A stretch of DNA of 64,000 nt from Peribacillus folii (GTDB lineage: Bacteria > Bacillota > Bacilli > Bacillales > DSM-1321). Below the pieces are notes generated by a model, which was not told the origin of the DNA, did not search any database, and was given only the letters and a program-made list of their open reading frames with translations. The stretch spans positions 62,001-126,000 of the forward strand of contig NZ_JASJOM010000010.1 in the NCBI RefSeq assembly GCF_030271255.1, in the 5' to 3' direction. This document shows positions 25,597 to 35,301 of this stretch, piece by piece. The first letter of the stretch is position 1. Each line of letters opens with the position of its first letter. The translations under genes were made by a program, and so were the position numbers.

Positions 25597-27099
25597 TTAG
25601 TTTCCTCCTGTTGAATAGAATAATAGTTCTTCTTCATTGGTTTTGTTTGTTTGTAGTTCAATGACCGTTGCTCCATCGTATAACACATATGTCCGATTGG
25701 TAATGCCAATGATTTCGGACAGCTCCGAGGATGCGTAAATGACCGCCTTCCCATTCCTGGCCAGCTTCGCGATCAATTCGAATATATCCTTTTTGGCGCC
25801 AACATCTACACCTTTTGTCGGTTCATCGAATATGTAAACATCCGCATCGGCTATAAGCCACTTCCCGATTGCGACCTTCTGCTGATTGCCACCCGAAAGG
25901 TTCTCGACCATTGCATCTCCCGATGAAGTCCTGATGCCCAGAATCGCGATCATCTCCCTCGCTTTTTCCTTTTCCGCCTTGCGATCAACGAAGCTAAAGG
26001 CATTCGAGAATGTGCCGATGCTGGCTGCAGTCAAGTTAGCCGTAACCGATTCCTGAACGAGGACCCCTTCTTTCCGGCGTTCCTCCGGCACAAGTGCCAA
26101 ACCGTTTTTTACGGCATCATGCGGAGTTTTCATGGTAAGTCTCCTGCCATTAAGAATCACTTCGCCAGTAATAATCGGAGTATGTCCAAACAGGACTTTA
26201 CACAGCTCCGTTTTCCCGGCACCGACCAAGCCTGCTAAGCCGATTATCTCCCCAGCCTTCAAATGCAGGCTGACCTGCTTAATCTTCCCTGCATCTGATA
26301 CCCGCTTCACTTCCAATACGACGCCGCCAATTGCTGCATTCACCTCCGGGAATTGTTCATCCAACGTTTTCCCCAGCATGAGTTCAACCACTTCATTCTG
26401 GGTGACGTCGACCATCGCCCGACAAGTGACTCGCTCGCCATTCCTCATGACCGTGATTTTTTCACAAATCTCAAAAATTTCCGGGAGACGATGGGAAATG
26501 AAAATGATTCCCACATCCTTTTGCTTTAACCCATTGACTATTCGAAAAAGTTCCTTCGTTTCTTTATGGCTTAAAGGGGCAGTCGGTTCATCGAGAATCA
26601 AGAATTTGCATTCAGTCGAAACGGCCCTTGCTATTAAAACCATCTGCTTCTGGGCTAAGGTCAGATCTTTGACCAATTTTTTCGAAGGCACATCAATTTT
26701 CATATCTTCAAGAATCCGAGTTGCCGCGCTGTGTAGCTCTTTCCATTTGACAAGCTGTCTCTTGCCCATGTTTTGGACCATTTCATTCATCATTACATTT
26801 TCTCCGACTGTTAAGTATGGGATGAGTGCGGTATCCACTTCCTGATACACGATTTGAATGCCTTGTTCCTGCGCTTCCTTTGGCGAACGGATTTCCTGCT
26901 TCAGCCCATCCAGACAAATGTCACCTGTATAATGAACATGTGCCCCAGATAAAACTTTCATTAACGTGGATTTCCCTGCTCCATTTGCACCTACCAATGC
27001 ATGAGCAGTGCCTGAATGAACCGAAAAATCCACATCACTCAGCGCTTTTACGCCAGGAAATTCAATCGAAATGCCCTTCATTTCCAACCGTGTGCCCAT
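25597..27099 (-). CDS. Ribose-type (CUT2) ABC transporter double ATPase under SAM riboswitch control
   Basis: A 500-aa RbsA-like protein with two nucleotide-binding domains. The first has Walker A GANGAGKST and Walker B LILDEPTAPL; the second has GLVGAGKTE, the signature LSGGNQQKV and IFDEPTKGVD. Loss of the canonical Lys-Ser pattern in the second Walker A is usual for this family. The ATG at 27099 is preferred (AGGGGG seven bases upstream) over an in-frame ATG and GTG further upstream. It lies between the binding-protein and permease genes of the S-box operon. Confidence 0.9.
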   Translation of the reverse strand: MGTRLEMKGISIEFPGVKALSDVDFSVHSGTAHALVGANGAGKSTLMKVLSGAHVHYTGDICLDGLKQEIRSPKEAQEQGIQIVYQEVDTALIPYLTVGENVMMNEMVQNMGKRQLVKWKELHSAATRILEDMKIDVPSKKLVKDLTLAQKQMVLIARAVSTECKFLILDEPTAPLSHKETKELFRIVNGLKQKDVGIIFISHRLPEIFEICEKITVMRNGERVTCRAMVDVTQNEVVELMLGKTLDEQFPEVNAAIGGVVLEVKRVSDAGKIKQVSLHLKAGEIIGLAGLVGAGKTELCKVLFGHTPIITGEVILNGRRLTMKTPHDAVKNGLALVPEERRKEGVLVQESVTANLTAASIGTFSNAFSFVDRKAEKEKAREMIAILGIRTSSGDAMVENLSGGNQQKVAIGKWLIADADVYIFDEPTKGVDVGAKKDIFELIAKLARNGKAVIYASSELSEIIGITNRTYVLYDGATVIELQTNKTNEEELLFYSTGGN

Positions 27100-27156
27100 G
27101 TCCATTCCCCCTACCTGAACAGACACCCCCCTTCATAGGAAAGAGAGTGCCCCTTT

Positions 27157-28269
27157 TTACTTTTTATAGTGATCTTTCAAGACTTTCATCCAATCTTCTT
27201 CAAATGCGCTGGATTCGCCCCATCCGTCGACGATTCCCGATAGATTTGTCATGTTCACCGCTTCTTTTGAAGCCTGGATTTGCTTTTGTGAAATAAGCGA
27301 AGCTTCTAAATCATAGGTTTGCGGCGTATCCTCGCCCGCTAATTTTTTTGCCAAGATCCTCATATTCACTGCACCGATCAACTTCGGGTCGACCGCTGCC
27401 GTATAGGACCATGAGCTATCAGCGGAGTGGATTTCCTGTAGATCAGCATTGGATACGTCAATTCCGTAAATCTTCACCTCATCGCGGCCAGCTTCTTTTA
27501 TCGCACGGGCTGCCCCGATAGCGAAGGCATCCCATGTTGCGAAAATGGCATCCAATTTACCTTTAGGATATTTATTCAGCATTGCGGCTACTGCATTTTG
27601 TGTTTGAACCGAAGTATCGGCAGCTGCAACCCCGAATCTTTCGACTTCTTTTATACCAGGGTTTTCTTTTAATTTTTCCTGATAGACGGCATTTCTTCTC
27701 ACCATTGGCGGGAAACCATCAACCCACAGATAGGCAATTGCCGCCTTACCCTTCTGTTCTTCTATCAACTTATCCAAAGCAAGCGTTGCCAGCGCTTCAT
27801 CATCCTGTGAAGTTAATGTCACGCCGTCTATCTTGGATAAATCGCTTATGGAGTCGAAGGTGACCACGCTTTTTCCTGCATCAACCAATTTTTGAACATC
27901 ATTGACCGTTGCTGCATCATCGCCATGGGAAATGACATAGCCATCATAATCCTGCTGCAAAGCTTGGGCTATTGCGTCATGGAATTTTGCCGTATCACCA
28001 TTCGCTGTATATGTATCCACTTGGAACCCGAGATTTTCTCCTTCTTCCTTCGCTCCGGCGAGGTATTGAGCCGTATGATCATCTCCCCCTATTTTACGGA
28101 TGACCTTGATTTTCGCTCCATTCCCATCTGCGAATCTTTCCGGTACATTTTCAAATGATACCTTTTCTTCTTTCTTCGGTGCTGTTGAACTTTGTCCTGA
28201 AGAGCAACCAGTTAAAAGCAGTGCAGAAGCGATAGCTGTAATGAATGCCGCTTTAATAGACTTTCTCAT
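27157..28269 (-). CDS. Periplasmic-binding-protein-like lipoprotein (RbsB type) of the S-box transporter
   Basis: A 370-aa lipoprotein (lipobox LLTGC) with a type I periplasmic-binding fold (KIKVIRKIGGDDHTAQYLAGA, GYVISHGDDA, VVTFDSI, KIYGIDVSN). The ATG at 28269 has GGGGGA five bases upstream. It is the first gene after the SAM-I riboswitch. In the ribose family these proteins bind pentoses, hexoses or nucleosides. The unusual leader suggests a sulfur-containing ligand such as methylthioribose or methylthioadenosine, which remains to be tested. Confidence 0.9.
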   Translation of the reverse strand: MRKSIKAAFITAIASALLLTGCSSGQSSTAPKKEEKVSFENVPERFADGNGAKIKVIRKIGGDDHTAQYLAGAKEEGENLGFQVDTYTANGDTAKFHDAIAQALQQDYDGYVISHGDDAATVNDVQKLVDAGKSVVTFDSISDLSKIDGVTLTSQDDEALATLALDKLIEEQKGKAAIAYLWVDGFPPMVRRNAVYQEKLKENPGIKEVERFGVAAADTSVQTQNAVAAMLNKYPKGKLDAIFATWDAFAIGAARAIKEAGRDEVKIYGIDVSNADLQEIHSADSSWSYTAAVDPKLIGAVNMRILAKKLAGEDTPQTYDLEASLISQKQIQASKEAVNMTNLSGIVDGWGESSAFEEDWMKVLKDHYKK

Positions 28270-28321
28270 CTTTTTCCCCCATATTCTTTGATTATTCTTA
28301 TCTGTCAAGTTGGTGTAAAAC

Positions 28322-28356
28322 CTAAAATAAAAACCTCTCTAGTAATAGAGAGGTTT
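28322..28356 (-). terminator. SAM-riboswitch terminator of the ABC operon
   Basis: AAACCTCTCTA pairs with TAGAGAGGTTT, followed by TTTATTTTAGG on the minus strand. Its 5' arm (CCUCUCU) can alternatively pair with AGAGAGG at the 3' side of aptamer helix P1, giving an antiterminator in the absence of SAM. Confidence 0.9.
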
Positions 28357-28382
28357 AATCAGCTGTTTTGCAGACTTGTCCC

Positions 28383-28490
28383 TCTCTTATCTGTCAAAAC
28401 ATTTCTGTTTTGCAGGATTTAGCACCAATTCCTAATGGAACGGTTGCTGGGCATCTTAGGGCCAGTCCCTCCGCCACTCTTGATAAGAGA
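28383..28490 (-). promoter_or_regulatory. SAM-I (S-box) riboswitch
   Basis: The minus strand reads TCTCTTATCAAGAGTGGCGG, then AGGGACTGGCCCTAAGATGC, CCAGCAACC, GGTGCTAAATCCTGC and finally GATAAGAGA. These are the ordered conserved blocks of the SAM-I class, including the kink-turn GA pairs and the pseudoknot loop. P1 is a perfect 9-bp helix (28482-28490 with 28383-28391). A terminator follows 27 nt later. High SAM should switch the ABC operon off. Confidence 0.96.
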
Positions 28491-28585
28491 TATATTATGT
28501 TACGTTTTTCGTAATTACCACTTTATAGGGATATAATCGTAAAGTCAATAGATATTTGAATATTTGAAATGTTCTCCGTAACTAT

Positions 28586-31327
28586 TTATTTTCTTTGAAG
28601 TTGGGCTAGACGCTTTTTCTCGATTTTTTCGAGTCTTTCCAGCTGGCGCAATTTCACTTCGAATAGAGTGATGGGATCACGGTAAACTTCAGGATTTTCC
28701 CTCATATGCTCCAATGCCGCTTGATAATCTTTAATTTCTGTCTGCGTTTGCTCGATCGTTTTTTGCAGTAAGGCAAATGAACTGCGATAGAAAAGCGCGA
28801 TGTCCCGATCCAAGGACTTTTCAAACAAACCGAATTGGGTCAGGAAGCGTTCCGTGATCATCTCCGCTACATCCTGATAATCTTCGCCTTCCAAGTATTT
28901 CTTATAACGATTGTACAAATTGGCTTTATTTTGCGGGATTGCCCCAAATAGTTTTCCTGCACCTTTAAGCAGCAGCTGCGATGGTGTCCTGCGCAATAAA
29001 ATATTGACGTTTTCGATGCGGATGCTGCTTGTCATCCGATCCGCATCACGGCGCCAGTCATCCAATACCCTGAAGTCCCCAGCAAGCATGATCCGTTCTT
29101 CTTTGTACAGTTCATTGAATCCCGAACTCATCTCATCCATAAACTGTTGGCTTTGTGAGAACTCCATTTGGGAGCTGGCAATCCAGTCTTGCAGCGAACG
29201 GTAATATTGCGGCATGATCTTATCGGATATGAAGGCTTGAATCCGATCATTCATTTCCTGATTCAATTCGATATGAACCTGGCTGAAATCACTGCTTTCC
29301 GTTAATGATTTAGAACAATCCCTCAATAATTCAGGAATCTTGGAAGAAAGCTGATTTTTCACTTCATCCTTAAGCAAACGATACGCCCTGATGATGTTTT
29401 CGCTTTTTTCTTTTTCCAAATCCGCCAGCTGGTTCACGGCACCATTCAGCTTGATTTCCATCTGTTCATTCCAAGAGATGGAATGCTCGCATTTCCGTTC
29501 GTTGGCTGCCCGTTTTTCTAAAAGATATGATAGTGTTTTGCGAATGAACGAAAGGATTTTTTCAGATCTTCTCTCGATCCAACTGCCATCTTGGTAATTC
29601 GATTGAAGGAATGCAGAAAGGTCCTTCAGCTGCTGCTTGTTATCGTATAGCTTGGAGAAGGCAAAAACTTTCGCATTAGGGAAATATGAATTCACCTTAT
29701 CCCACGTTTCGTCCTCCATCCGCACTGCCACTTGATCGCTATAAATCGTATCCATCTTATTCAACAAGAAATGAATCGGCAGCTTCGGAGCCAGCTTTTG
29801 AATCTCCAACAACAGATCGCGTTCACTGCCGGTGAAGGGAGCACGGGCGTCAAGGACGAATAACAGACCATCACTGCCATGCAAATAGGCTTGGAAATCT
29901 GATTCCACGCTTTTTTCTCCATTGAATCCCGGTGTATCCAACAGGCGCAGGCGATTATTCTTCAGATAGTCACTAATGAGGGTAACATCGACGATCGTCC
30001 CGCGCTGACGGCGAGTTTCGTCCAAATCCGTCAGTTCCGCCACAGCTCTGCGCTCTGTGTCGGTGATTTCGAAGATTTCCAATTCATCGCCGTCTTTAAC
30101 ACTGACCAAGGACGAATGATCCTCGGCGGCAATACTTTCTCCGACAATGGATTGGATGAAGGATGTCTTACCGTTGCCTGCACTTCCCACAAGCAGTAGA
30201 TTGAAGTTGCCCGTATCTTTAAGACCCTCGACCATCCACTTCAGCTTATTGCCGACTTTTAGATCATTATCTTCCGCCCACTGGATGATCGAACGGAAAA
30301 GTTTTTCACCCGCTTCGAGACCGCCTCCCAATTTAGGGGACTTCGCCAACAGACTTTCTGCATCCTGAATGACCAGCGCATTGATTGTATCTGGGAAAAT
30401 TTCATTCCAGGACAACGCGGAGGCTGCTGCAAATAACGAAAGCTCCCCTTCTGCAATTTTCAGCCAGTTTTCCAGGAGCCTTGGCACGACCGGACTCAGG
30501 TCCTTAATTAAATGCGTTCCCTCCAAAAGACCTGCATAGGCATCCCGGTAAAGGACGGTAAGATCTTCCCACACGTCTCCTTGGCTTAATTCAATCGTAT
30601 CTATCAAGTTATTAATCACTTTGAGCCAATCGAAATATGAATCGGTATATTTATAATTTTTCCAGAGGGCAACCGTTATCTTTTCGAAACGATTCTGGTC
30701 GAGCGCATATAGCGACCCCAGGACCGTTGAAAAATAATCAGGAGCCATCGATTGTACCACACCCTGCTGGATATAGGTTTTCAGCACATCAAACCAACTC
30801 ATTGAATGCGTACGGATACTTTCGTCAGACGCCAGAACCACCGCACTATTCCAATCCTTTTGTTCTTCGAAGAAGGCGCGTGCGATTTCGGTGACATTCG
30901 GATAATCCGGATGGAACTCAACGGCTTCCTTCACGACTTTGGACGCCAGATCATTTCTCGATTCCACTATGTAAAGGGAAAACAATTGCAGAAGAACCTC
31001 GGTTTTCAAAACCGCTTCATCTGTATTTACAGATTTATAAATATCCTCTGCCGTTGAATACATTTCTAATTCAAAATAGGCATCAGCAATATTCTTCTTA
31101 GCCCACGCACCAAGCTCGCCTTCGATGTTTTCCCATTTAAAAATGGCTGCTTCATAATCATGATGCTGAAAATATACTTCTCCTTGCGCATATCGAATTG
31201 CGGTTAGATCCGCCCTTTCCTTTTTTTGTTCCACAAGGAACATTTCACCCAATGCTTGAATCGGATGCTTGGCTGCATCCTCAATCATCGTTTCATAATA
31301 TTTTTTTTCGATAAGACGTTCGTCCAT
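28586..31327 (-). CDS. Large TPR-containing dynamin-like GTPase
   Basis: The 913-aa product starts at the ATG at 31327 (GGGGGA upstream). Residues ~40-200 are helical repeats of TPR character (YAQGEVYFQHHDYEAAIFKW, ADAYFELEMYSTAEDIYKS). Residues ~375-560 form a G domain with G1 GSAGNGKTSF (381-390), a G2 threonine in QRGTIVD, G3 DTPGF (464-468) and G4 NKMD (523-526). The remaining ~350 residues are long, charged helices, as in dynamin-family stalks. No TM segment is evident. The gene is monocistronic. The function is unknown; bacterial dynamins act in membrane remodelling and some in phage or stress tolerance. Confidence 0.75.
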   Translation of the reverse strand: MDERLIEKKYYETMIEDAAKHPIQALGEMFLVEQKKERADLTAIRYAQGEVYFQHHDYEAAIFKWENIEGELGAWAKKNIADAYFELEMYSTAEDIYKSVNTDEAVLKTEVLLQLFSLYIVESRNDLASKVVKEAVEFHPDYPNVTEIARAFFEEQKDWNSAVVLASDESIRTHSMSWFDVLKTYIQQGVVQSMAPDYFSTVLGSLYALDQNRFEKITVALWKNYKYTDSYFDWLKVINNLIDTIELSQGDVWEDLTVLYRDAYAGLLEGTHLIKDLSPVVPRLLENWLKIAEGELSLFAAASALSWNEIFPDTINALVIQDAESLLAKSPKLGGGLEAGEKLFRSIIQWAEDNDLKVGNKLKWMVEGLKDTGNFNLLLVGSAGNGKTSFIQSIVGESIAAEDHSSLVSVKDGDELEIFEITDTERRAVAELTDLDETRRQRGTIVDVTLISDYLKNNRLRLLDTPGFNGEKSVESDFQAYLHGSDGLLFVLDARAPFTGSERDLLLEIQKLAPKLPIHFLLNKMDTIYSDQVAVRMEDETWDKVNSYFPNAKVFAFSKLYDNKQQLKDLSAFLQSNYQDGSWIERRSEKILSFIRKTLSYLLEKRAANERKCEHSISWNEQMEIKLNGAVNQLADLEKEKSENIIRAYRLLKDEVKNQLSSKIPELLRDCSKSLTESSDFSQVHIELNQEMNDRIQAFISDKIMPQYYRSLQDWIASSQMEFSQSQQFMDEMSSGFNELYKEERIMLAGDFRVLDDWRRDADRMTSSIRIENVNILLRRTPSQLLLKGAGKLFGAIPQNKANLYNRYKKYLEGEDYQDVAEMITERFLTQFGLFEKSLDRDIALFYRSSFALLQKTIEQTQTEIKDYQAALEHMRENPEVYRDPITLFEVKLRQLERLEKIEKKRLAQLQRK

Positions 31328-31745
31328 CTTTATTCCCCCGATATATTTCATATTTTCATTTAAAGGATGTTCACTCATTTTCCGAGCAAGCGCTCTCTGC
31401 TCTATACGTTCCTTTAGGTAAGAAAATTATTAGTAAAACCTTAAAATGTTATTTTAACAAAACAATATGGTAACAAGATGTCACCACTCTTACAATTTTA
31501 AAACAGAAGCGGATCGAATTGTAATGATTTTAATAAACCGTTACAGAGAAGGTATTTCCATATTCGTGAAAATATGTTTTATTCAGTTCTGATCCATGCC
31601 ACATGGGAATATCCGAACCTTGAACCACTTAAAAACGAATAATAATTCTTGCGTGGAAAATGTAAAAAAGCAGCAACTTTTCGTCATGAAAGGTCACTGC
31701 TCTTTAATAAGCTCCGAACAGTCGTTGTCCCCTGACGAATAAGGA
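31328..31745. other. Intergenic region upstream of the GTPase gene
   Basis: AT-rich, presumably carrying the GTPase promoter. The only recognisable element is the terminator of the 57-aa gene at 31664-31702. Confidence 0.35.
31664..31702 (-). terminator. Terminator of the 57-aa gene
   Basis: On the minus strand AGCAGTGACCTTTC pairs imperfectly with AAAAGTTGCTGCT, followed by TTTTTTACATTT. Confidence 0.65.
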
Positions 31746-31919
31746 TTATACCCCTGTGCGCTTACGTTGGTTATTCGGCTTTTTGGTCAACTGGCTTTTA
31801 AGCGGTTTCGTTTTCTTCACTACGCCGGTTTCCAGTTTATCTTTACTTGAACCTGCCTGCTTTTGAGCCAGTTTTTGTTTAACCGCATCTGCCAAGCTTA
31901 ATTTTTTATTTTCAGACAT
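31746..31919 (-). CDS. Small basic protein (57 aa)
   Basis: ATG at 31919 follows AAAGGAG with an 8-nt spacer. The product is 57 residues, rich in Lys/Gln (MSENKKLSLADAVKQKLAQK, ..., LTKKPNNQRKRTGV), probably largely unstructured with one N-terminal amphipathic helix. A terminator follows. No cysteine, signal or membrane segment. The family is not recognised; nucleic-acid binding would fit the charge but is speculation. Confidence 0.65.
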   Translation of the reverse strand: MSENKKLSLADAVKQKLAQKQAGSSKDKLETGVVKKTKPLKSQLTKKPNNQRKRTGV

Positions 31920-32175
31920 CCTGTTATCTCCTTTAGTGTTCTGCCTCCATTATAATATAGTTGCTGTTATAAAGATAATAGGGAATTATTCCGGTTCCTA
32001 TTATCCCTGAATAAAGGAACCTTCGCCAAAAGGCGACTGATTTCCTGCTCCTTTATGGCGAAATCTGATGAGGCTACCGCTTTATGGCATAATTTAATTG
32101 CGATAGTCATTGCTTTATTTTGGAAATATCTACTACCTTTTTGTTATGATGAGTGGAAAGGAGATGATAAGAAGT

Positions 32176-33108
32176 ATGTCTAAGCAAACCCGTATTGGCA
32201 AAACAGATTTGTTCGTTAACCCGATTGGCCTTGGCACAAATGCCATTGGCGGGCACAACCTCTTTCCCAATTTAAGCGAGGACACTGGAAGGAATGTCTT
32301 AAGAACGGCATTGGAAGAGGGAATTAATTTTTGGGACACAGCCTTCATTTACGGTCCTGAACGATCGGAAGAAATTATAGGAGAAATCCTGAAAGAGTCG
32401 GGCCAACGTGAAAACGTAGTTCTTGCCACTAAAGGCGCACATAAATTCGTCGACGGCAAAGTCGTGCTCGATAATTCTCCCGCCTTCTTGAAAAGCGCCG
32501 TGGAATCGAGCTTGAAAAGACTGCAAACCGATTATATCGACTTATTCTATATCCATTTTCCTGATGAAGGCACACCGAAGGATGAAGCGGTAGGCGCCTT
32601 GAAGGAATTGAGGGATGAGGGGAAAATCAAGGCAATCGGCGTTTCCAACTTTTCATTCGAGCAATTAAAAGAAGCGAATAAAGACGGTTATGTCGATGTC
32701 CTCCAATCCGAATATAACTTATTCAAACGCGAGGCTGAATTAGACTTGCTGCCATATACAGCTGAAAACAACATCTCTTTCATTCCCTATTTCCCCCTTG
32801 CTTCCGGTCTGCTTGGCGGTAAATATAATCAAGAATCGAAATTCGAGGATGGGCGCGCCCAAAGCCCACTCTTCCAAGGACAGGAATTTGTCAGCAACCT
32901 GCAAAAAGTGGAAGAAGTCCGTACCATTGCCAGCAGGAAGAATGCTGATGTTGCCGACGTCGTCCTTGCTTGGTATTTGACCCGTCACTCGATCGACGTC
33001 CTCATTCCCGGAGCAAAGAAACCGGAACAGGTCACACGCAACTTAAAGGCCTTGGATGTCGAGCTAACCATGGATGAAATTGCCGAAATCAGCGCCATCT
33101 TCGCATGA
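32176..33108 (+). CDS. Aldo/keto reductase, IolS/YccK-like
   Basis: A 310-aa (beta/alpha)8 NADP-dependent oxidoreductase. The catalytic tetrad is visible as Asp and Tyr in WDTAFIYG, Lys in LATKGAH, and His in FYIHFPDE. The N-terminal [18 protein letters not shown] strongly resembles B. subtilis IolS and YccK of the AKR11 group. The ATG at 32176 matches the family start; AAAGGAG lies 12 bases upstream. The substrate is unknown. It is a single gene with its own terminator. Confidence 0.9.
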   Translation: MSKQTRIGKTDLFVNPIGLGTNAIGGHNLFPNLSEDTGRNVLRTALEEGINFWDTAFIYGPERSEEIIGEILKESGQRENVVLATKGAHKFVDGKVVLDNSPAFLKSAVESSLKRLQTDYIDLFYIHFPDEGTPKDEAVGALKELRDEGKIKAIGVSNFSFEQLKEANKDGYVDVLQSEYNLFKREAELDLLPYTAENNISFIPYFPLASGLLGGKYNQESKFEDGRAQSPLFQGQEFVSNLQKVEEVRTIASRKNADVADVVLAWYLTRHSIDVLIPGAKKPEQVTRNLKALDVELTMDEIAEISAIFA

Positions 33109-33130
33109 ACCTGCTTATTAACGGATAAGG

Positions 33131-33163
33131 AAAGGCTGTTCAGCACAAGCTGAGCAGCTTTTT
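33131..33163 (+). terminator. Terminator of the aldo/keto reductase gene
   Basis: AAAGGCTGTTCAGC/GCTGAGCAGCTTTTT hairpin with ACAA loop. Confidence 0.85.
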
Positions 33164-33197
33164 CTCCATATAAAGCTATAACGGAAGAGGCTTACTA

Positions 33198-34094
33198 ATG
33201 AAAACATCTACCACTACCTTATTTCTTGTCCTGGCCAATTTATTTTGGGCTGGCAATTATATTTTTGGCAAATACGTCGTATTGGAGCTGCCCCCAATCC
33301 AACTGACATTCATGCGGTGGCTGATTGCCCTTTTGTTATTATTTCCGCTAGCACAATGGATTGAAAAGCCGAGCTGGAGGAGTGTATGGCAGGCCTGGAA
33401 ATTGCTATTAGCATTGGGATTGCTCGGTATCATCAGTTATAATTTTTTCCTTTATTGGGCACTGACCTAAACTTCGCCCATGAACGCTGCACTTGTCAAT
33501 TCAATGAACCCTGCCTTAATCGCACTTGTGTCCGCCATGCTGTTAAAGGAGAAAATCACCTCCCATCATGCACTTGGACTAAGCATATCCTTATGTGGCG
33601 TTTTATTGGTGTTAACGAAGGGACACATCCTGGAGATCTTCAAGCTCAATTTTAATAAAGGAGACTTATTGATGCTCCTAGCGATTCTCGTTTGGACCTT
33701 TTATTCGATAATCGGCAAAAAACTGAAAAACATCCCGATCATTTCAGCCACTGCCGTCTCTGTTTTTCTCGCATTGATTCTCATAGCCCCCTTTGCCATT
33801 GGCTCTGGGTTGAATTTTCATTTAAGCGGTAGGGCCATTGAAGGTCTCATCTATATTGGAATTTTCCCATCCGTCTGCTCATTCATTTTCTGGAATATAT
33901 CGCTTCTCCACATCAAGGCCAGCCAAGCTGGTATTTATCTCAACCTGATTGCCGTCTTTACTGCCATCCTGAGCCTCATGACAGGCAAACCAATCACAAG
34001 CGCCCAAGTCCTTGGCGGTCTTCTCGTCTTCATTGGTGTCTATTTGACAACCAAAAGGAAAACGCCAAATCGGCATGTCACGAAAACCATGTAA
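33198..34094 (+). pseudogene. EamA/DMT transporter interrupted by one in-frame stop
   Basis: The 298-codon frame from 33198 to 34094 is intact except for TAA at 33468-33470 (codon 91). The segments on either side (FLYWALT and TSPMNAALVNSMNPALIAL) are in the same frame and form a continuous DMT family motif in which Tyr is expected at the stop, so one base change from TAT/TAC explains it. The remainder has the ten-helix two-repeat layout. It is either a recent nonsense mutation or a sequence error; a restart at ATG 33480 would lack the first three helices. Confidence 0.85.
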
Positions 34095-34189
34095 TAAAAT
34101 ATCCGGAAATTCGCAACCCCCCTTGTCTATCGGGCATTGTTTACGTTATCCTTTAAAGAAGAAAATTCGAATGAAAAGGTGTGCTTTAA

Positions 34190-34897
34190 TTGAGGATCAA
34201 TAAATATATTAGTGAATCAGGAATCACCTCGAGACGAGGCGCTGATAAATGGATAGCAGAGGGCCGTGTAACGATAAACGGAGCTGTAGCCGAGCTTGGC
34301 AGTCAAGCCCAACCGGGCGATGATGTTCGTGTAGATGGCAAACCGATAAAAGTGGAACAGCAAAATGTCTATATCGCCTTGAATAAACCGATCGGGATTA
34401 CTAGTACGACGGAAAAGCATATCAAAGGAAACATTGTTGATTTTGTCAATCATCCGCTCCGCATTTTTCATATTGGCCGGCTCGATAAAGACTCAAGCGG
34501 ACTGATCCTGCTTACTAATGACGGCGATATCGTAAATGAAATCCTTCGAGCAGAAAACAAACATGAAAAAGAATATATCGTAACCGTCGATAAGCCGCTT
34601 ACCGCTTCTTTCATTAAGGAGATGTCATCCGGAGTAGAGATTTTGGATACAAAAACACTTCCATGTAAAGTAGAACAATTGAACAAATATACCTTTAACA
34701 TTACTTTGATGCAAGGACTGAACAGACAAATCCGCCGCATGTGTTCAGCGTTAGGTTATGAAGTTCGTGATTTGCACCGAATCCGGATCATGAACATCCA
34801 TCTAGACGGACTTGCGCTCGGACAATGGCGTGATTTGACGGAGGATGAACTGAAGGAACTGTTCACCGAACTCGATTATACACCTAGGCAAAGATGA
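34190..34897 (+). CDS. 23S rRNA pseudouridine synthase, RsuA/RluF family
   Basis: A 235-aa enzyme with an N-terminal S4 RNA-binding domain (residues ~1-48) and the catalytic motif [17 protein letters not shown] with Asp99 as nucleophile, followed by the motif [10 protein letters not shown]. Among RsuA-group enzymes the sequence is closest in style to RluF (U2604 of 23S rRNA in E. coli). It starts with TTG at 34190; AAAAGGTG lies upstream. Confidence 0.88.
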   Translation: MRINKYISESGITSRRGADKWIAEGRVTINGAVAELGSQAQPGDDVRVDGKPIKVEQQNVYIALNKPIGITSTTEKHIKGNIVDFVNHPLRIFHIGRLDKDSSGLILLTNDGDIVNEILRAENKHEKEYIVTVDKPLTASFIKEMSSGVEILDTKTLPCKVEQLNKYTFNITLMQGLNRQIRRMCSALGYEVRDLHRIRIMNIHLDGLALGQWRDLTEDELKELFTELDYTPRQR

Positions 34898-34906
34898 AAC
34901 CCGAAG

Positions 34907-34932
34907 ATGCCCCCTATTTAGGGGCATTTTTT
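34907..34932 (+). terminator. Terminator of the pseudouridine synthase gene
   Basis: ATGCCCC/GGGGCAT with TTTTTT tail. Confidence 0.85.
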
Positions 34933-35074
34933 AGTTGTTTAAAAGGATTACTCATAAATAAAGGAAGTTTTCATATGTAATTCATGCTTGACTGACGAGC
35001 TTGGAGCACTTTTTCAACAGTTTGATGCTTGTTTTCGAGGAGTAGGAGGGTTTTCTCGCCAGTTTGGCTGCTTT

Positions 35075-35301
35075 ACTCGCCAATTCAGCGATTTTACTCG
35101 CCAATTCAGCGATTTTACTCGCCAATTCAGCGATTTACTCGCGAGTTCAGCGGTTTACTCGCCAATTCAGCGATTTTACTCGCCAATTCAGCGATTTTAC
35201 TCGCCAATTCAGCGGTTTACTCGCCAATTCAGCGATTTTACTCGCCAATTCAGCGATTTTACTCGCCAATTCAGCGATTTTACTCGCGAGTTCAGCAATT
35301 T
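35075..35301. repeat. Minisatellite of 20/21-bp units
   Basis: Eleven tandem units of ACTCGCCAATTCAGCGATTTT, or a 20-bp form with one T fewer, in the order 21,21,20,20,21,21,20,21,21,21,20, with degenerate units on either side. Units 4-5 and 11 carry variants such as GCGAGTTCAGC. All three plus-strand frames are open through it, but the mixed unit length shifts frame repeatedly and no ribosome binding site precedes it, so it is unlikely to code for protein. Position: intergenic between convergent genes. Confidence 0.9.

Noticed and set aside
26132..26845. 237-codon plus-strand ORF
   Set aside because: It is antisense to the well-supported ATPase gene, has no ribosome binding site, and its product shows no domain-like pattern.
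35075..35301. Tandem repeat as a CRISPR array
   Set aside because: The units abut with no unique spacers, and no cas genes are present.
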